DNA of 58,214 nucleotides from Tabrizicola oligotrophica (GTDB lineage Bacteria > Pseudomonadota > Alphaproteobacteria > Rhodobacterales > Rhodobacteraceae). The translations under genes and the position numbers were made by a program. Below the pieces are notes generated by a model, which was not told the DNA's origin, ran no database searches, and saw nothing but the letters and a program-made list of their open reading frames with translations. Each line of letters begins with the position of its first letter. Position 1 is the first letter of the stretch. Of the stretch, positions 49,228 through 57,266 are shown one piece after another. The stretch is taken from assembly GCF_011008935.1 (NCBI RefSeq), contig NZ_JAAIVJ010000014.1, forward strand, positions 1 to 58,214, read 5' to 3'.

Positions 49228-49890
49228 TCATGACCCATCTCCCCACGGACGCACCTTCGGCATTCCCGCCGTCACCTCGACATCCCGCAGCATCCCTCCC
49301 GCTGTCAGCCAATCCCGGACCCAGTTCAGCGCCTGCCACCAGTCCGCATAGCCGCGCCGGGCGGATGCGATCTGTTCAGGGTGCGGCCGCCAAGTGACCG
49401 GGCAAGCCAGCAACTCGACCGTTCGCCACTTGCCGCGCGTCTTCACCCGTTCGGTGCCGACGACGATGGTCGTCGCCCGCTCACCATGCTGGTTGTTCTT
49501 GGTTTCTACTGGGACGCAGCGCGGGACGACGCCCGGCATCCAGTCAGGGGTCAGACCGGCGCGCGCCAGTTCCGCCACCCGGATCGCCATGCGCTTGCCG
49601 CCGAGGCTGTCGGGAATCCCGGCGACGGTGGCGGCGATCACCTCGGCGTCGGGATGGGTGTAGCTGCCCATCTTGTGCTGGCCGCCGTCGACCTTGCAGC
49701 CCAGCGCGGCTCGTTTCAGGAGGACATATTCCAGGCCGAAGCCGAAGCCTTCGTCGGTGATGTCCCGGGGCGGCGGCAGTTCCAGTTGGGCCTGTTCGGT
49801 CCGGAACGCCCACTCCAGCGCCGCCTGCACGCCCAGCGCGCGCTTGACCTTGGTGCCGCCAGCGCGGCTGATCGTTCCCTGAAAACTCAT
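49228..49890 (-). CDS. Hypothetical protein of phage-like module
   Basis: 220 aa, unrecognised. Soluble, with KVKRALGVQAALEWAFRTE near the start, GFGFGLEYVLLKRA, and several Trp in the C-terminal third (WRPHPEQI, YADWWQALNWVRDWL). Its ATG overlaps the stop of the cytosine methylase (ATGA), so it is translationally coupled to it. It is the last gene before the defence trio. The coupling supports the downstream reading frame used for the methylase C-terminus. Confidence 0.75.
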   Translation of the reverse strand: MSFQGTISRAGGTKVKRALGVQAALEWAFRTEQAQLELPPPRDITDEGFGFGLEYVLLKRAALGCKVDGGQHKMGSYTHPDAEVIAATVAGIPDSLGGKRMAIRVAELARAGLTPDWMPGVVPRCVPVETKNNQHGERATTIVVGTERVKTRGKWRTVELLACPVTWRPHPEQIASARRGYADWWQALNWVRDWLTAGGMLRDVEVTAGMPKVRPWGDGS

Positions 49891-51060
49891 GGATCCATTC
49901 CTTCAAACAGGGTCATCTGTGCCGGGCGCTGGGCCTGGTCCGTCGGCCACCAGATCCACGGGCCCGAGGCCATGGGCAGTTGCGAGAGCGCGCCACGCAT
50001 GCGCTGCTGCCAGTGGATGAACTCCGTTGCCGAGCAGGCGCAAAGCGCGTGCCCGATGGGCCAGCCCATCAGCCATCCGACGAAGAGCGGGTTCAGCCGC
50101 CGCCGCGACCGGCCCTTGAGGATTCGCCGCGAGACGACGCGCCCATGCGAGGCAATCATCGAAGCCCAAAGCGGGCGCGAGATCGGGGCGTGTGGCGAGG
50201 ACCGATGCCCATCCAGCATGATCGCCGGGGCCGGGCGGGTGAAGCCTTGCTCCGCCCGGTAGTGCAGGAGGTCCATCCGGGATTTGCCATCGGCCCGGGT
50301 GATGCTGGCCTCGCTGCTGCCCTTCCAGTTCTGCGCCGCTGGGGTAGGCCATTGCGCCGCCTGCGCTGGCAAGGGAGGCGTCCCGCCCGAACCATAGCTC
50401 TGACCCGGGCCGCCCTTCGCGCCGTCCGTCGCCTTGGGCGTCGACCAGTTGGTGATGCCCAGCGCCAGCGCCTCGGCCTTCCTCGTGAAGTCGCTGTTCC
50501 CGGCCGGGTTGTACCGATCCGTGCCGGGATGCAGGCTCATCGGTGTGGGCCAGGATGAAGATGCGGAGCCGCTTGTGCGGCGCGCCGACCTCTGCCGCGC
50601 TGAACAGGCCCGCCGCAGGCGTGTAGCCCAGCCCCCAAAGTTCTCGCAGGACGGTCTCAAGCCCGAGGGTGACATGGCCACTGACGTTTTCGAGGAAGAC
50701 CCATTCCGGGCGGCATTCCCCGATGACCCGGGCGACCTCTGGCCAGAGGTGGCGGGGATCATTGGCGCCAGCGCGCTTTCCTGCCGCGCTGAAGGGCTGG
50801 CAGGGATATCCGGCGAGGACGGCGTCGAAGGCACCGCGGAACGGCCGGGCATCGAAACTGCGGAGATCATCCCAGATTGGGGCCGGGGCGAAATACCCGG
50901 CGCGCTGGGCCGCGATGAGAACGGCGCGTGGCCAGTCCTCCCATTCGACGAAGGCGCGGGTGTGGAAGCCGGGCTCGGCGAGCATGAGGCCCATATCCAG
51001 GCCTCCGCCGCCTGCACAGAGGGACAATCCGTGCCGGGGACGAAACACCAGGGCATTCAC
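49887..51060 (-). pseudogene. DNA (cytosine-5) methyltransferase, phage type, with one frameshift
   Basis: It starts at a GTG at 51060 overlapping the upstream stop (GTGA). The first frame gives motif I LSLCAGGGGLDMGLM, motif IV GYPCQPFSAAGKR with the catalytic Cys, motif VI VFLENVSGHV and VGAPHKRLRIFILA. Around 50540-50556 the frame must shift by +1 to the second frame, which carries WPTPMSLHPGTDRYNPAGNS and ITNWSTPKATDGAKGG; then LNPLFVGWLMGWPIGH and WQQRMRGALSQLP. Both halves match one phage methylase family. The total span is not a multiple of three. It may be an error, a decayed gene or recoding. Confidence 0.82.
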
Positions 51061-52019
51061 CGGATCCCCCGTTCGCGAAGGCGATCCTCGGTGACGAGTC
51101 CCCGGGCCAGCATGGCGTCGCGCATCGTGTTGCTGATCGCGCTGACCGGCAGGTAGCGGTCGCCGTTGACCAACTCGGCATAGAAGGCGGGCAGATCGGT
51201 GATCGGCGGTGCGGCCGGGGTGGGTGGGGCTTTCGGCTTGCGCCGATTCCGCCCGGTATCCTCGACCTTGCGTTGGGCGGCGCGCTGCATGGCGCGGTCC
51301 AGCGCCTTCGGCCCATCGGGCGGTTCGGGGTGATCCTGGCGCGAGGCCTCGGCGACCGCGACGATCTCCGCCTCGGTCAGCCCTAGCTCGTCGTGCCAGC
51401 GCTGGACATGCAGCCGGGGCGGCCAGCCTTGCCACCAGCCGGGCAGGGCGGCGGGATCGAGGCCCAGCGCGTCGAGCAGTTCCCCGAAAACCTGATCCGA
51501 GATCGCTGCGCAGGCTCGCGCGCCCTCCTCCTCCTTTACAGGTTTACTTAAGGGTTCTCTTACATGGTTAGTCTCCGGATTCCGGAGATGGCTTTCGGCA
51601 AAATCCGGAGATGGCTTTGCCGAAAATCCGGAGATGGCTCCGGGGTCATTTCCGTATCCGGATTCCGGAGATGGGTCGTTCTCCTGTTCTTCCTCCGTTC
51701 CGTCGAACCCGTCTCCGCTTTCCGGAGTTGGCTCTTGCGGGAAGCCCTCCTCGAACCCCAGGATGTAGCGGGTGGCCTGTCGCTTGTGGGTGCGGGGATC
51801 ATGCGTGCGGACGCGGTGGATCAGCCGCAGCTCCTGCAGCCGGGCCAGATGTTCGTTCAGGGATGAGATCGACATTTCCGCGTCCTCGGCCAGCCGGGCC
51901 TGCGTCGGGAAGCAGCCGAAGTCGGGGTTGTGCCGGTCGCAGAGGAACCAGAGCACGATCTTGGTGGCGGGTTTCAGCCCGCGCTGCTGGATGGCCCAGA
52001 TGGTCGCGCGGTGGCTCAT
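51057..52019 (-). CDS. Helix-turn-helix replication-initiator-like protein (lambda O-like arrangement)
   Basis: 320 aa from the ATG at 52019, which overlaps the VRR-NUC stop. A winged-HTH occupies about residues 10-75 (LKPATKIVLWFLCDRH, CFPTQARLAEDAEMSISSLNEHL, RLIHRVRTH), as in phage O/DnaD-like initiators. A low-complexity linker follows (EEEQENDPSPESGYGND), then a C-terminal domain (LPGWWQGWPPRLHVQRWHDEL). The linker DNA holds five copies of TCCGGAGATGG-type iterons next to an AT-rich block. I infer a replication initiator binding its own gene. Confidence 0.72.
   Translation of the reverse strand: MSHRATIWAIQQRGLKPATKIVLWFLCDRHNPDFGCFPTQARLAEDAEMSISSLNEHLARLQELRLIHRVRTHDPRTHKRQATRYILGFEEGFPQEPTPESGDGFDGTEEEQENDPSPESGYGNDPGAISGFSAKPSPDFAESHLRNPETNHVREPLSKPVKEEEGARACAAISDQVFGELLDALGLDPAALPGWWQGWPPRLHVQRWHDELGLTEAEIVAVAEASRQDHPEPPDGPKALDRAMQRAAQRKVEDTGRNRRKPKAPPTPAAPPITDLPAFYAELVNGDRYLPVSAISNTMRDAMLARGLVTEDRLRERGIR
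51541..51731. repeat. Iteron array plus AT-rich block inside the replication gene (candidate origin)
   Basis: TCCGGAGATGG occurs at 51581-51591, 51604-51614, 51627-51637 and 51664-51674, with TCCGGAGTTGG at 51721-51731. The first three are exactly 23 bp apart; because 23 is not a multiple of three, the repeat is kept at DNA level, not protein level. On the coding strand the array is followed directly by 51570-51541, with 19 of 30 A/T in a GC-rich region. This copies the layout of the lambda origin within gene O. Confidence 0.65.
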
Positions 52020-52411
52020 CGTGCGACCCTCCGGCCTTGGATCTGCACGCGGCTTGTAAAGCCGTGATCGGCGAGCACGCCCAGCGCGTCGTCGATGGTG
52101 CGGACCAGCGCCCAGCCGAAGCCTTGGGTGACGACCGTGTCGCGGAACACCTCCTGCGATTTCCGCAACCGGCCGGTCTGGCTCTTGACCTCGAGGAAGA
52201 GAACCCGGCCGCCGGAGATCACAATCAGGTCGGCGAAACCGGCATGGACACCCATGCCGACGAGGATCGCCTGGCGACGGGCGCCGCGCGGCCCGGCCTC
52301 GGTCACCTCGTTGGCGCAGTGATGGACGATGGCATCGCGGGGCAGCGCAAAGCGCAGCGCCTGGACGATGGCGCGCTGGGCGTCGGCCTCGGGAGTACTG
52401 CGGCGGTTCAT
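52016..52411 (-). CDS. VRR-NUC domain nuclease
   Basis: 131 aa. A compact VRR-NUC (PD-(D/E)xK) domain: PEADAQRAIVQALRFALP, IVHHCANEVTEAGPRGARRQ, GFADLIVISGGRVLFLEVKSQTGRL (Asp, then Glu-Val-Lys catalytic set) and KSQEVFRDTVVTQGFGWALVR. Such stand-alone proteins are common in phage replication/recombination blocks, probably as structure-specific nucleases. It overlaps both neighbours by 4 nt (ATGA on each side). Confidence 0.9.
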   Translation of the reverse strand: MNRRSTPEADAQRAIVQALRFALPRDAIVHHCANEVTEAGPRGARRQAILVGMGVHAGFADLIVISGGRVLFLEVKSQTGRLRKSQEVFRDTVVTQGFGWALVRTIDDALGVLADHGFTSRVQIQGRRVAR

Positions 52412-52671
52412 GCGGCACCGCCGTGCTGCAACATCGACGCGGCGATGGCATGCAGAGGGCGTGGATCACGAGCGTGCAGCATGTCGACGGCCTCGGCGCA
52501 TTCGGCGGAATCGTCGGTCAGGCCGACGACGACGCGCGCGGCAATGATCACCAGCGAAGACGGGTGCCGGGTCGGGTCGGCCAGGATGCCGCGGGCTTCT
52601 ATCAAGCGGTCGTGCATCCAGTCGGCGGAACCGGCCGATGCGGCGAAGGAATGGGGCCGCGGGGCATTCAT
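52408..52671 (-). CDS. Small hypothetical protein of phage-like module, 87 aa
   Basis: Unrecognised. Starts MNAPRPHSFAASAGSADWMH at 52671, overlapping the stop of the AlpA-like gene, and ends overlapping the VRR-NUC start. Alanine-rich and mainly helical (VIIAARVVVGLTDDSAECAEAV), no membrane segment. The two ATGA junctions and frame continuity support it as a real gene. Confidence 0.65.
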   Translation of the reverse strand: MNAPRPHSFAASAGSADWMHDRLIEARGILADPTRHPSSLVIIAARVVVGLTDDSAECAEAVDMLHARDPRPLHAIAASMLQHGGAA

Positions 52672-52914
52672 CGACGGCCACCGCCGCGCCGGGGGCTTGG
52701 CACTTCCTGCAACTGCAGCCAGTCGTGCACGCCATCGCGGCGGTAATAGACCTTCCGACCCGCCCGCACGCAGGGCGGCCCAAAGCGCTGGGCCTCCCAG
52801 CGCCGCAGGGTTTCGACCGTCACGCCAAGCTCCAGCGCAAGGTCGAGGCGGCTGATCCAGCCCCCCCAAAAGTCCCTGCCCGGCGGATCGCCGCGATGTT
52901 TCTGTTGCCGTCAT
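52668..52914 (-). pseudogene. AlpA/MerR-like HTH DNA-binding protein with a frameshift in a G7 run
   Basis: The downstream frame encodes WISRLDLALELGVTVETLRR, WEAQRFGPPCVRAGRKVYYR and RDGVHDWLQLQE, a classic AlpA/excisionase-like winged HTH. It has no start codon of its own. The ATG at 52914 (MTATETSRRSAGQGLLGG, after AAGGGG) is in another frame. The two join if one G is removed from the run of seven at 52861-52867. Either a sequence error, phase variation/slippage at the homopolymer, or decay. By position it would regulate the leftward module or assist excision. Confidence 0.72.
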
Positions 52915-52980
52915 CTTCTGTTTCCCCTTCATCGCCCGGCGCGGGCTGATTTCTCGGGGTCATGAAGCGCAGGCGCTCTG

Positions 52981-53045
52981 GGGTGGCGGGAAGGCGCAGG
53001 GTGGCGCTGGAATTGCCCAATGCGTGCCACCCCTTGTTTCATTGA
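52981..53045 (+). repeat. Long inverted repeat, left arm
   Basis: A 29-bp block (starting GGGTGGCGGGAAGGCGCAGG) is followed by a 16-bp variable spacer and GCCACCCCTTGTTTCATTGA (53026-53045). The complement of 53347-53411 matches it at 28 of 29 and 19 of 20 positions in the two blocks. Each arm also contains its own GGGTGGC/GCCACCC dyad. Confidence 0.75.
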
Positions 53046-53152
53046 AGTTTTCGGGGTTCAGGCGTCCGCCCGCGCGAGGGCTCTAGGCCCTGCAGCGTCA
53101 CCCGCCACCCCGTCGCCGGATCGGATTTGACCTGTTCGGCGCGCTTCGCCCA

Positions 53153-53192
53153 CATTGGCCGACATTTGCCAGCATTTGCGGACATTCAGGGG
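53153..53192. repeat. Tandem repeat with exact 10-bp period
   Basis: CATTGGCCGA, CATTTGCCAG, CATTTGCGGA and CATTCAGGGG follow one another; CATT begins at 53153, 53163, 53173 and 53183. The helical phasing suggests a cooperative protein-binding site. Confidence 0.55.
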
Positions 53193-53245
53193 GTGGCAGG
53201 GTGGCGTTAATGCGCCGAAACCGCGCCACCCCCTGATTTCATTGA
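53189..53245 (+). repeat. Related third repeat copy
   Basis: Contains GGGTGGCAGGGTGGCG and ends GCCACCCCCTGATTTCATTGA-like (53225-53245), in the same orientation as the left arm. The first block is shorter than in the two long arms. Confidence 0.6.
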
Positions 53246-53346
53246 GGATTTACAGGATTTCTTCAGGAATCCGGTTCTTAGTGCCAAGCGCCGCGCCGAA
53301 CTGGTCCATCTTCCGGGCTGCGCCCGCTGCGGATTTTGCAAAAGTC

Positions 53347-53411
53347 TCAATAAAACAAGGGGTGGCATTGATGCGGCGTTTCAGCGCCACCCTGCGCCTC
53401 CCCGCCACCCT
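53347..53411 (-). repeat. Long inverted repeat, right arm
   Basis: TCAATAAAACAAGGGGTGGC (53347-53366), a 15-bp spacer, then a 29-bp block ending at 53410. Inverted partner of 52981-53045, about 300 bp away and 70 bp upstream of the integrase start. Confidence 0.75.
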
Positions 53412-53480
53412 GATCCCCGTGCTTCGCTTGATAAGCCTGCGAATCTACGCCTGTGTCACAGGCGAAAGGGGAAGCCATCC

Positions 53481-54749
53481 ATGGTCAAGCGTCTGCGATT
53501 GAACGATAAATCCGTGCGGGAGTGCGAGCCCGAGGTCGGGCGGGACTACCAGGTGTTCGACCCCGAGGTGCGGGGCTTTTCGATCCGCATCCTCCGGTCG
53601 GGCAACCGGTCCTTCTATCTGGATTACCGCTTTGCCGGGGCTCAGCGCCGCATGGCCATCGGGCGCTGGCCGGAATGGACGGTGACCGCCGCCCGCGAAC
53701 GGGCACGCCAACTGCGCAGGGTGATTGACGAGGGTGGCGATCCGCTGGGCGCGCGCGACGATCTGCGCGAGGCGCCACGGTTCAGCGACATGATCGACCG
53801 CTATCTGGCCGAGCATGTGCCGCATCTGGCCAAGACCAATGCCTCCGACCAGCGGTCGATGCTGACCAAGCTGGTCGCCCCGCATTGGGGCAGGAAGTTG
53901 GTGACGGAAATCACGCCGCATGATGTCGCGAAGCTGCTGAACATCATCGCCAAGGGCAGGGCGCGGCCCTCAAAGGAAAAGCCCAACAACCGGGCGCGCA
54001 AGCTGCAGGGGCCAAAGCCGACACCGATCCGCGCCAACCGCGTAGGCGAAGTGCTGCGCAAGATGTTCACCCTCGCCATCAGCTGGGGGTGGCGCACGGA
54101 CAACCCGGCCTCCGGTTTCAAGAAGCGGATCGAGAACGAGCGCGAACGCTTCCTGTCGCAGGAGGAGATCGGCAGGCTGGCCGAGGTGCTGGACGCCGCC
54201 ACGGACCAGCGCGCGGCGGGGATCATCCGCCTCTGCATGCTGACTGGCAGCCGGGTCGGCGAGGTGCGGCAGGCCCGGTTTGAACAGTTCAATCTGGAGC
54301 TGGGCAGCTGGTCAAAGCCCGCCGCCAGCACCAAGCAGCGTAAGATCCACCGCATCCCGATCTCGGCCGAGGTGGCCGCCATCGTCCGCCAGCGCCAGCT
54401 GGTGGTGACAAAGGGCAACCCGTGGCTGTTCCCCGGCGACACGCCTGGCCAGCCAGTGAAGGAAATCCGCCGGTTCTGGATCAACGTCCAGAAGGACGCC
54501 AAACTGCCGGATGTCAGGATCCACGACCTGCGCCACACCTTCGCGTCCCTGCTGGTCAGTGGAGGGGCCTCGCTGGAAATGATCGGCAAATTGCTGGGTC
54601 ATAGCCAGATGCAGACAACCCAGCGCTATGCCCACCTTATGGATTCCCCCCTGCGCGCGGGCGTCGATGCCGTCGCCAGCATGTTCCGCCCGCGCCCGAA
54701 GCTGGTGCACGATGCCGATGCCACGCCGGTGGATCGCAAGACCGCGTGA
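53481..54749 (+). CDS. Tyrosine recombinase (P4-type island integrase)
   Basis: 422 aa. N-terminal DUF4102-like arm-binding domain (DYQVFDPEVRGFSIRILRSG, MAIGRWPEWTVTAARERARQL), a core-binding SAM-like domain, and a catalytic domain with Arg in LTGSRVGEVRQARF, HDLRHTFASLLVSGG (His-x-x-Arg), LLGHSQMQTTQRYAHLMDS (His and catalytic Tyr). All catalytic residues present, so probably active. It is divergent from the AlpA-like gene and lies 3.2 kb from the right att copy. The natural choice as the enzyme that inserted the island at tRNA-fMet. Confidence 0.95.
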   Translation: MVKRLRLNDKSVRECEPEVGRDYQVFDPEVRGFSIRILRSGNRSFYLDYRFAGAQRRMAIGRWPEWTVTAARERARQLRRVIDEGGDPLGARDDLREAPRFSDMIDRYLAEHVPHLAKTNASDQRSMLTKLVAPHWGRKLVTEITPHDVAKLLNIIAKGRARPSKEKPNNRARKLQGPKPTPIRANRVGEVLRKMFTLAISWGWRTDNPASGFKKRIENERERFLSQEEIGRLAEVLDAATDQRAAGIIRLCMLTGSRVGEVRQARFEQFNLELGSWSKPAASTKQRKIHRIPISAEVAAIVRQRQLVVTKGNPWLFPGDTPGQPVKEIRRFWINVQKDAKLPDVRIHDLRHTFASLLVSGGASLEMIGKLLGHSQMQTTQRYAHLMDSPLRAGVDAVASMFRPRPKLVHDADATPVDRKTA

Positions 54750-54778
54750 CGCCAACACCCAGCGTGGCGTCCAATCCT

Positions 54779-55378
54779 TCAGGCATCTTCCTTTCGCAGT
54801 GCCCGCCAGATCGGCGTGATGCGCCTGCGAATGCTGCGGCTGTCGGGCATCTTCATGCCGTCGGATTGGTCGGCGAACCAGCCTTGCATTTCGGCGATGA
54901 GTTCTGCTTGCGTCGCAGGCAGGCCACGATCATGGATCCGTTGGATCAAAGCGACATTCATGCCCTCCCAAGCATAGGATGTTCCGCCATTGGCGCCGGT
55001 CGCGGGGCGGCGGACCATGTCGTGATCTTCCTCGAAGGCGAACACGTCTTCCGCCAGGATCAGCATGTCGGCCACCGCGACGATAACACCGGTTGGCGGC
55101 TCGGTAATGATCAGCCAGTGCGCGCTATCGGAAGGCATGATCCGCCGCACCAACCCTTCGACCGGCCCGGTGCCGCAGCGCCGGAACAAGGGCTGCAAGT
55201 CCATGGGAGAGATCGTGATTTGGCCTATGACGATCCTGTCGCCGCAGCGCACAAGACCGATTCCGGTCATGATCTTCAGTTTGCCGACGGCTGCCCAACC
55301 GGCGATGTCGGCAATGGAACAGCCCCAGCGGGCCGAGGCTTCGTGAAGTGTAAAGAACACACGGGGTGGTAACGCCAC
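54779..55378 (-). CDS. Hypothetical protein beside the integrase
   Basis: About 199 aa from a GTG at 55378 preceded by GAGG; a GTG at 55474 would add a 32-aa leader. The N-terminal part FFTLHEASARWGCSIADIAGW and AAVGKLKIM resembles a helix-turn-helix or excisionase-like wing, but I do not assign a family. The middle has WLIITEPPTGVIVAVADMLI. The C-terminus is basic (SRSIRRRITPIWRALRKEDA). It is convergent with the integrase, 29 bp from its stop. It may be a regulator or accessory protein of the island; confidence in being a gene is fair, in function low. Confidence 0.6.
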   Translation of the reverse strand: MALPPRVFFTLHEASARWGCSIADIAGWAAVGKLKIMTGIGLVRCGDRIVIGQITISPMDLQPLFRRCGTGPVEGLVRRIMPSDSAHWLIITEPPTGVIVAVADMLILAEDVFAFEEDHDMVRRPATGANGGTSYAWEGMNVALIQRIHDRGLPATQAELIAEMQGWFADQSDGMKMPDSRSIRRRITPIWRALRKEDA

Positions 55379-55474
55379 AATGAATCCGTCCTCAAAAGAG
55401 ACCAGAGGAGGAAACGTGCCTGTGCCGCCTGCTGGCCGTGGTTTTTCTATGTGCAAAACAGGAAAAAGCGGCAC

Positions 55475-56012
55475 AGCCGATCAGGACGCCAAAGCGCCTT
55501 CTTCGACCTGGTGTGCCGTCGTTTCAGCCTGTTATGCTTCTTGGTTGAGGGCTGCTCTCCTCAGACGTGCATGACTGCACCCGGCTTCGATTCGAGGCAA
55601 GGGGGTGGCTGCAAAAGAAGCTGTGGATAAGGTTCCGTAGGGTTAGTAGTGGGTTAACGCGACTCCCGTCGATGTCGACCGCGGCCAGGTCTCGCGATGG
55701 AAGTTGTACCGAATGGGGACGAAATGATGCTTGGTCTGCGCGCGATCTTGCCCCTCACAAAAACCGCAACCGGCGGTTTGCAGGACTTGCAGCTACAGTC
55801 GACCTTTGGCGCCAGCTGGGAGAAGGAGAGGCTTTTGGGTGAATAGCTATCCCTACGGGCGGCAAGCAGGTACTGAGCCAGCGGTTGCCGCAAAGACTCA
55901 CATTGCCGTGAACCTCCGACCAAAATCCATTGACTGATTTCTTCACTGGAATTTCACGCCCATCTAGGGAGAATGAAGATACTAGTTTGGCATGTGACGC
56001 TGCAGTGGGCGA
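55475..56012. other. Intergenic region without a recognisable gene
   Basis: No convincing coding sequence. It contains one perfect consensus DnaA box on the minus strand (TGTGGATAA at 55622-55630) and a small AACCGC/GCGGTT hairpin near 55762. The promoter of the ImmA/DUF4411 pair should lie in its right part, where the DNA becomes AT-richer. Confidence 0.45.
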
Positions 56013-57266
56013 ATGAATATTGACGAAGCGATCAATCCTGCGGTCCTTGTCTGGGCGCGCGAGACGGCGGGGCTCTCCATCGAGGAGGCTGCGCACAAGA
56101 TCGGTTTGACTTCTGGCACGCGCGGCACGGATGCGGAAAAGCTCGCCGCGATGGAGACAGGCGAGCGCGCGCCATCCCAAGCGCAGTTGGCAAAGATGGC
56201 TTCCGCATATCACCGTCCGCTCCTTGCGCTTTACATGGCAGAGCCACCTCGCCCGGCAGACAGGGGCGAGGACTTCCGGACAATGCGAACGCCCGTCGCG
56301 CCCCAGGAGGCTGCGCGCCTTGACGCGCTTGTCAGGGATGTGCGGACGAGGCAGAGCATCCTACGCGACATGATGGAAGACGACGAAGACGCTGAGCCTA
56401 TCAACTTCGTGGGGACGTTGTCGGTCAGGACACCGATTCAGCAGGCGGCAGGCAGGATCAAGGCTGCTCTCGGAATCGAGGACGACCGCGGCTTTCGGAG
56501 GGGCATGCGCGACCCGCAGGATCTTTTTGCCGAGTTGCGGCGCAGGGCCGAGTCCCTTCGCGTCTTCGTAATTCTGTTGGGTGACCTCGGAAGTCACCAT
56601 ACTGCGATATCCCCGAAGGTTTTTCGCGGCTTCGCAGTTGCCGACAATCTGGCGCCTATGATCGTGATAAACGATCAGGACGCCAAGGCGGCGTGGTCTT
56701 TCACACTGATCCACGAGCTGGCGCATATCTTCGTCGGCAACACGGGTGTAAGTGGTCTCCCGACGACAGCCGAGCCTCACACGCCAAACGCTCGCATAGA
56801 ACGGTTCTGCAACGATGTTGCGGGCGAGTTGCTTCTGCCAGATCAAGCTTTAGCCCGAGTTCCCAGATTGGCAACCATCGAGGCCGTAATGCAGGAGGCG
56901 GAAACGCTGTGCCGGGACTGGCATATCAGCAAAGCGATGGCGGCCTATCGCCTTTGGCGCGAGAAGAAGACCGATGCAGAGACCTACGGAGAGGTTGTAC
57001 GCATCTTGGGCGAACAATGGAAACGACAACGCGCCAACGATAAAGAGAAAAACCGGAACAGCGAGAGCGGGCCGAATTACTACATCGTCCGGAGGCACAG
57101 GTTGGGTGATGCGCTCTTGCGATTCGTTGGGCATGGGCTTCGGGCGGATGCAGTCACGCATACCACAGCTGCGAAAATCCTCGGGGTGCGCCCTGGGGCG
57201 GTTGAGCCTCTGCTTTCTAGTGTCTTGGGCCTCGGAACTGGGGCACAGAGAAGGAAGGCGACTTAG
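56013..57266 (+). CDS. XRE-type HTH plus ImmA/IrrE-family metallopeptidase
   Basis: 417 aa. The N-terminal XRE-like domain (LVWARETAGLSIEEAAHKIG, AEKLAAMETGERAPSQAQL) is followed by an IrrE/ImmA domain with the zinc-protease motif LIHELAHIF (HExxH, about residue 235) and downstream NDVAGELLLPDQAL. The C-terminal part is helical. It is directly followed by a DUF4411 gene whose GTG overlaps its stop region. This pairing is known as a toxin-antitoxin-like arrangement on mobile elements; ImmA-type proteases also relieve repression of mobile elements by cleaving repressors. Confidence 0.92.
   Translation: MNIDEAINPAVLVWARETAGLSIEEAAHKIGLTSGTRGTDAEKLAAMETGERAPSQAQLAKMASAYHRPLLALYMAEPPRPADRGEDFRTMRTPVAPQEAARLDALVRDVRTRQSILRDMMEDDEDAEPINFVGTLSVRTPIQQAAGRIKAALGIEDDRGFRRGMRDPQDLFAELRRRAESLRVFVILLGDLGSHHTAISPKVFRGFAVADNLAPMIVINDQDAKAAWSFTLIHELAHIFVGNTGVSGLPTTAEPHTPNARIERFCNDVAGELLLPDQALARVPRLATIEAVMQEAETLCRDWHISKAMAAYRLWREKKTDAETYGEVVRILGEQWKRQRANDKEKNRNSESGPNYYIVRRHRLGDALLRFVGHGLRADAVTHTTAAKILGVRPGAVEPLLSSVLGLGTGAQRRKAT

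Larger units (their letters stand above)
52915..53480. promoter_or_regulatory. Repeat-rich divergent control region between AlpA-like gene and integrase
   Basis: 566 bp without a gene. It holds two ~65-bp inverted arms (52981-53045 and 53347-53411), a third related copy (53189-53245) and a 10-bp-period tandem array (53153-53192). Promoters for the leftward module and the integrase should lie here, but I cannot place -35/-10 boxes with confidence. Confidence 0.65.

Noticed and set aside
49903-51435. Single 510-aa methylase read in one frame from 51435 to 49903
   Set aside because: Residues before the GTG at 51060 are out-of-frame translation of the upstream gene, and the part after about 50540 is low-complexity shadow; the true C-terminus is in another frame.
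51581-51731. Repeats considered as a CRISPR array
   Set aside because: Repeat unit is only 11 bp, spacing is irregular (23, 23, 37, 57 bp), the array lies inside a coding gene and no cas genes are present.
52466-52783. Minus-strand frame of 105 codons overlapping the AlpA-like and 87-aa genes
   Set aside because: Cys/Arg-rich shadow frame; the overlapping frames carry an HTH motif and ATGA-coupled starts instead.
55622-55630. Perfect DnaA box taken as a plasmid or phage origin
   Set aside because: Only one box, no AT-rich unwinding block or iterons nearby, and a 9-mer match is expected occasionally by chance. Kept only as a remark.
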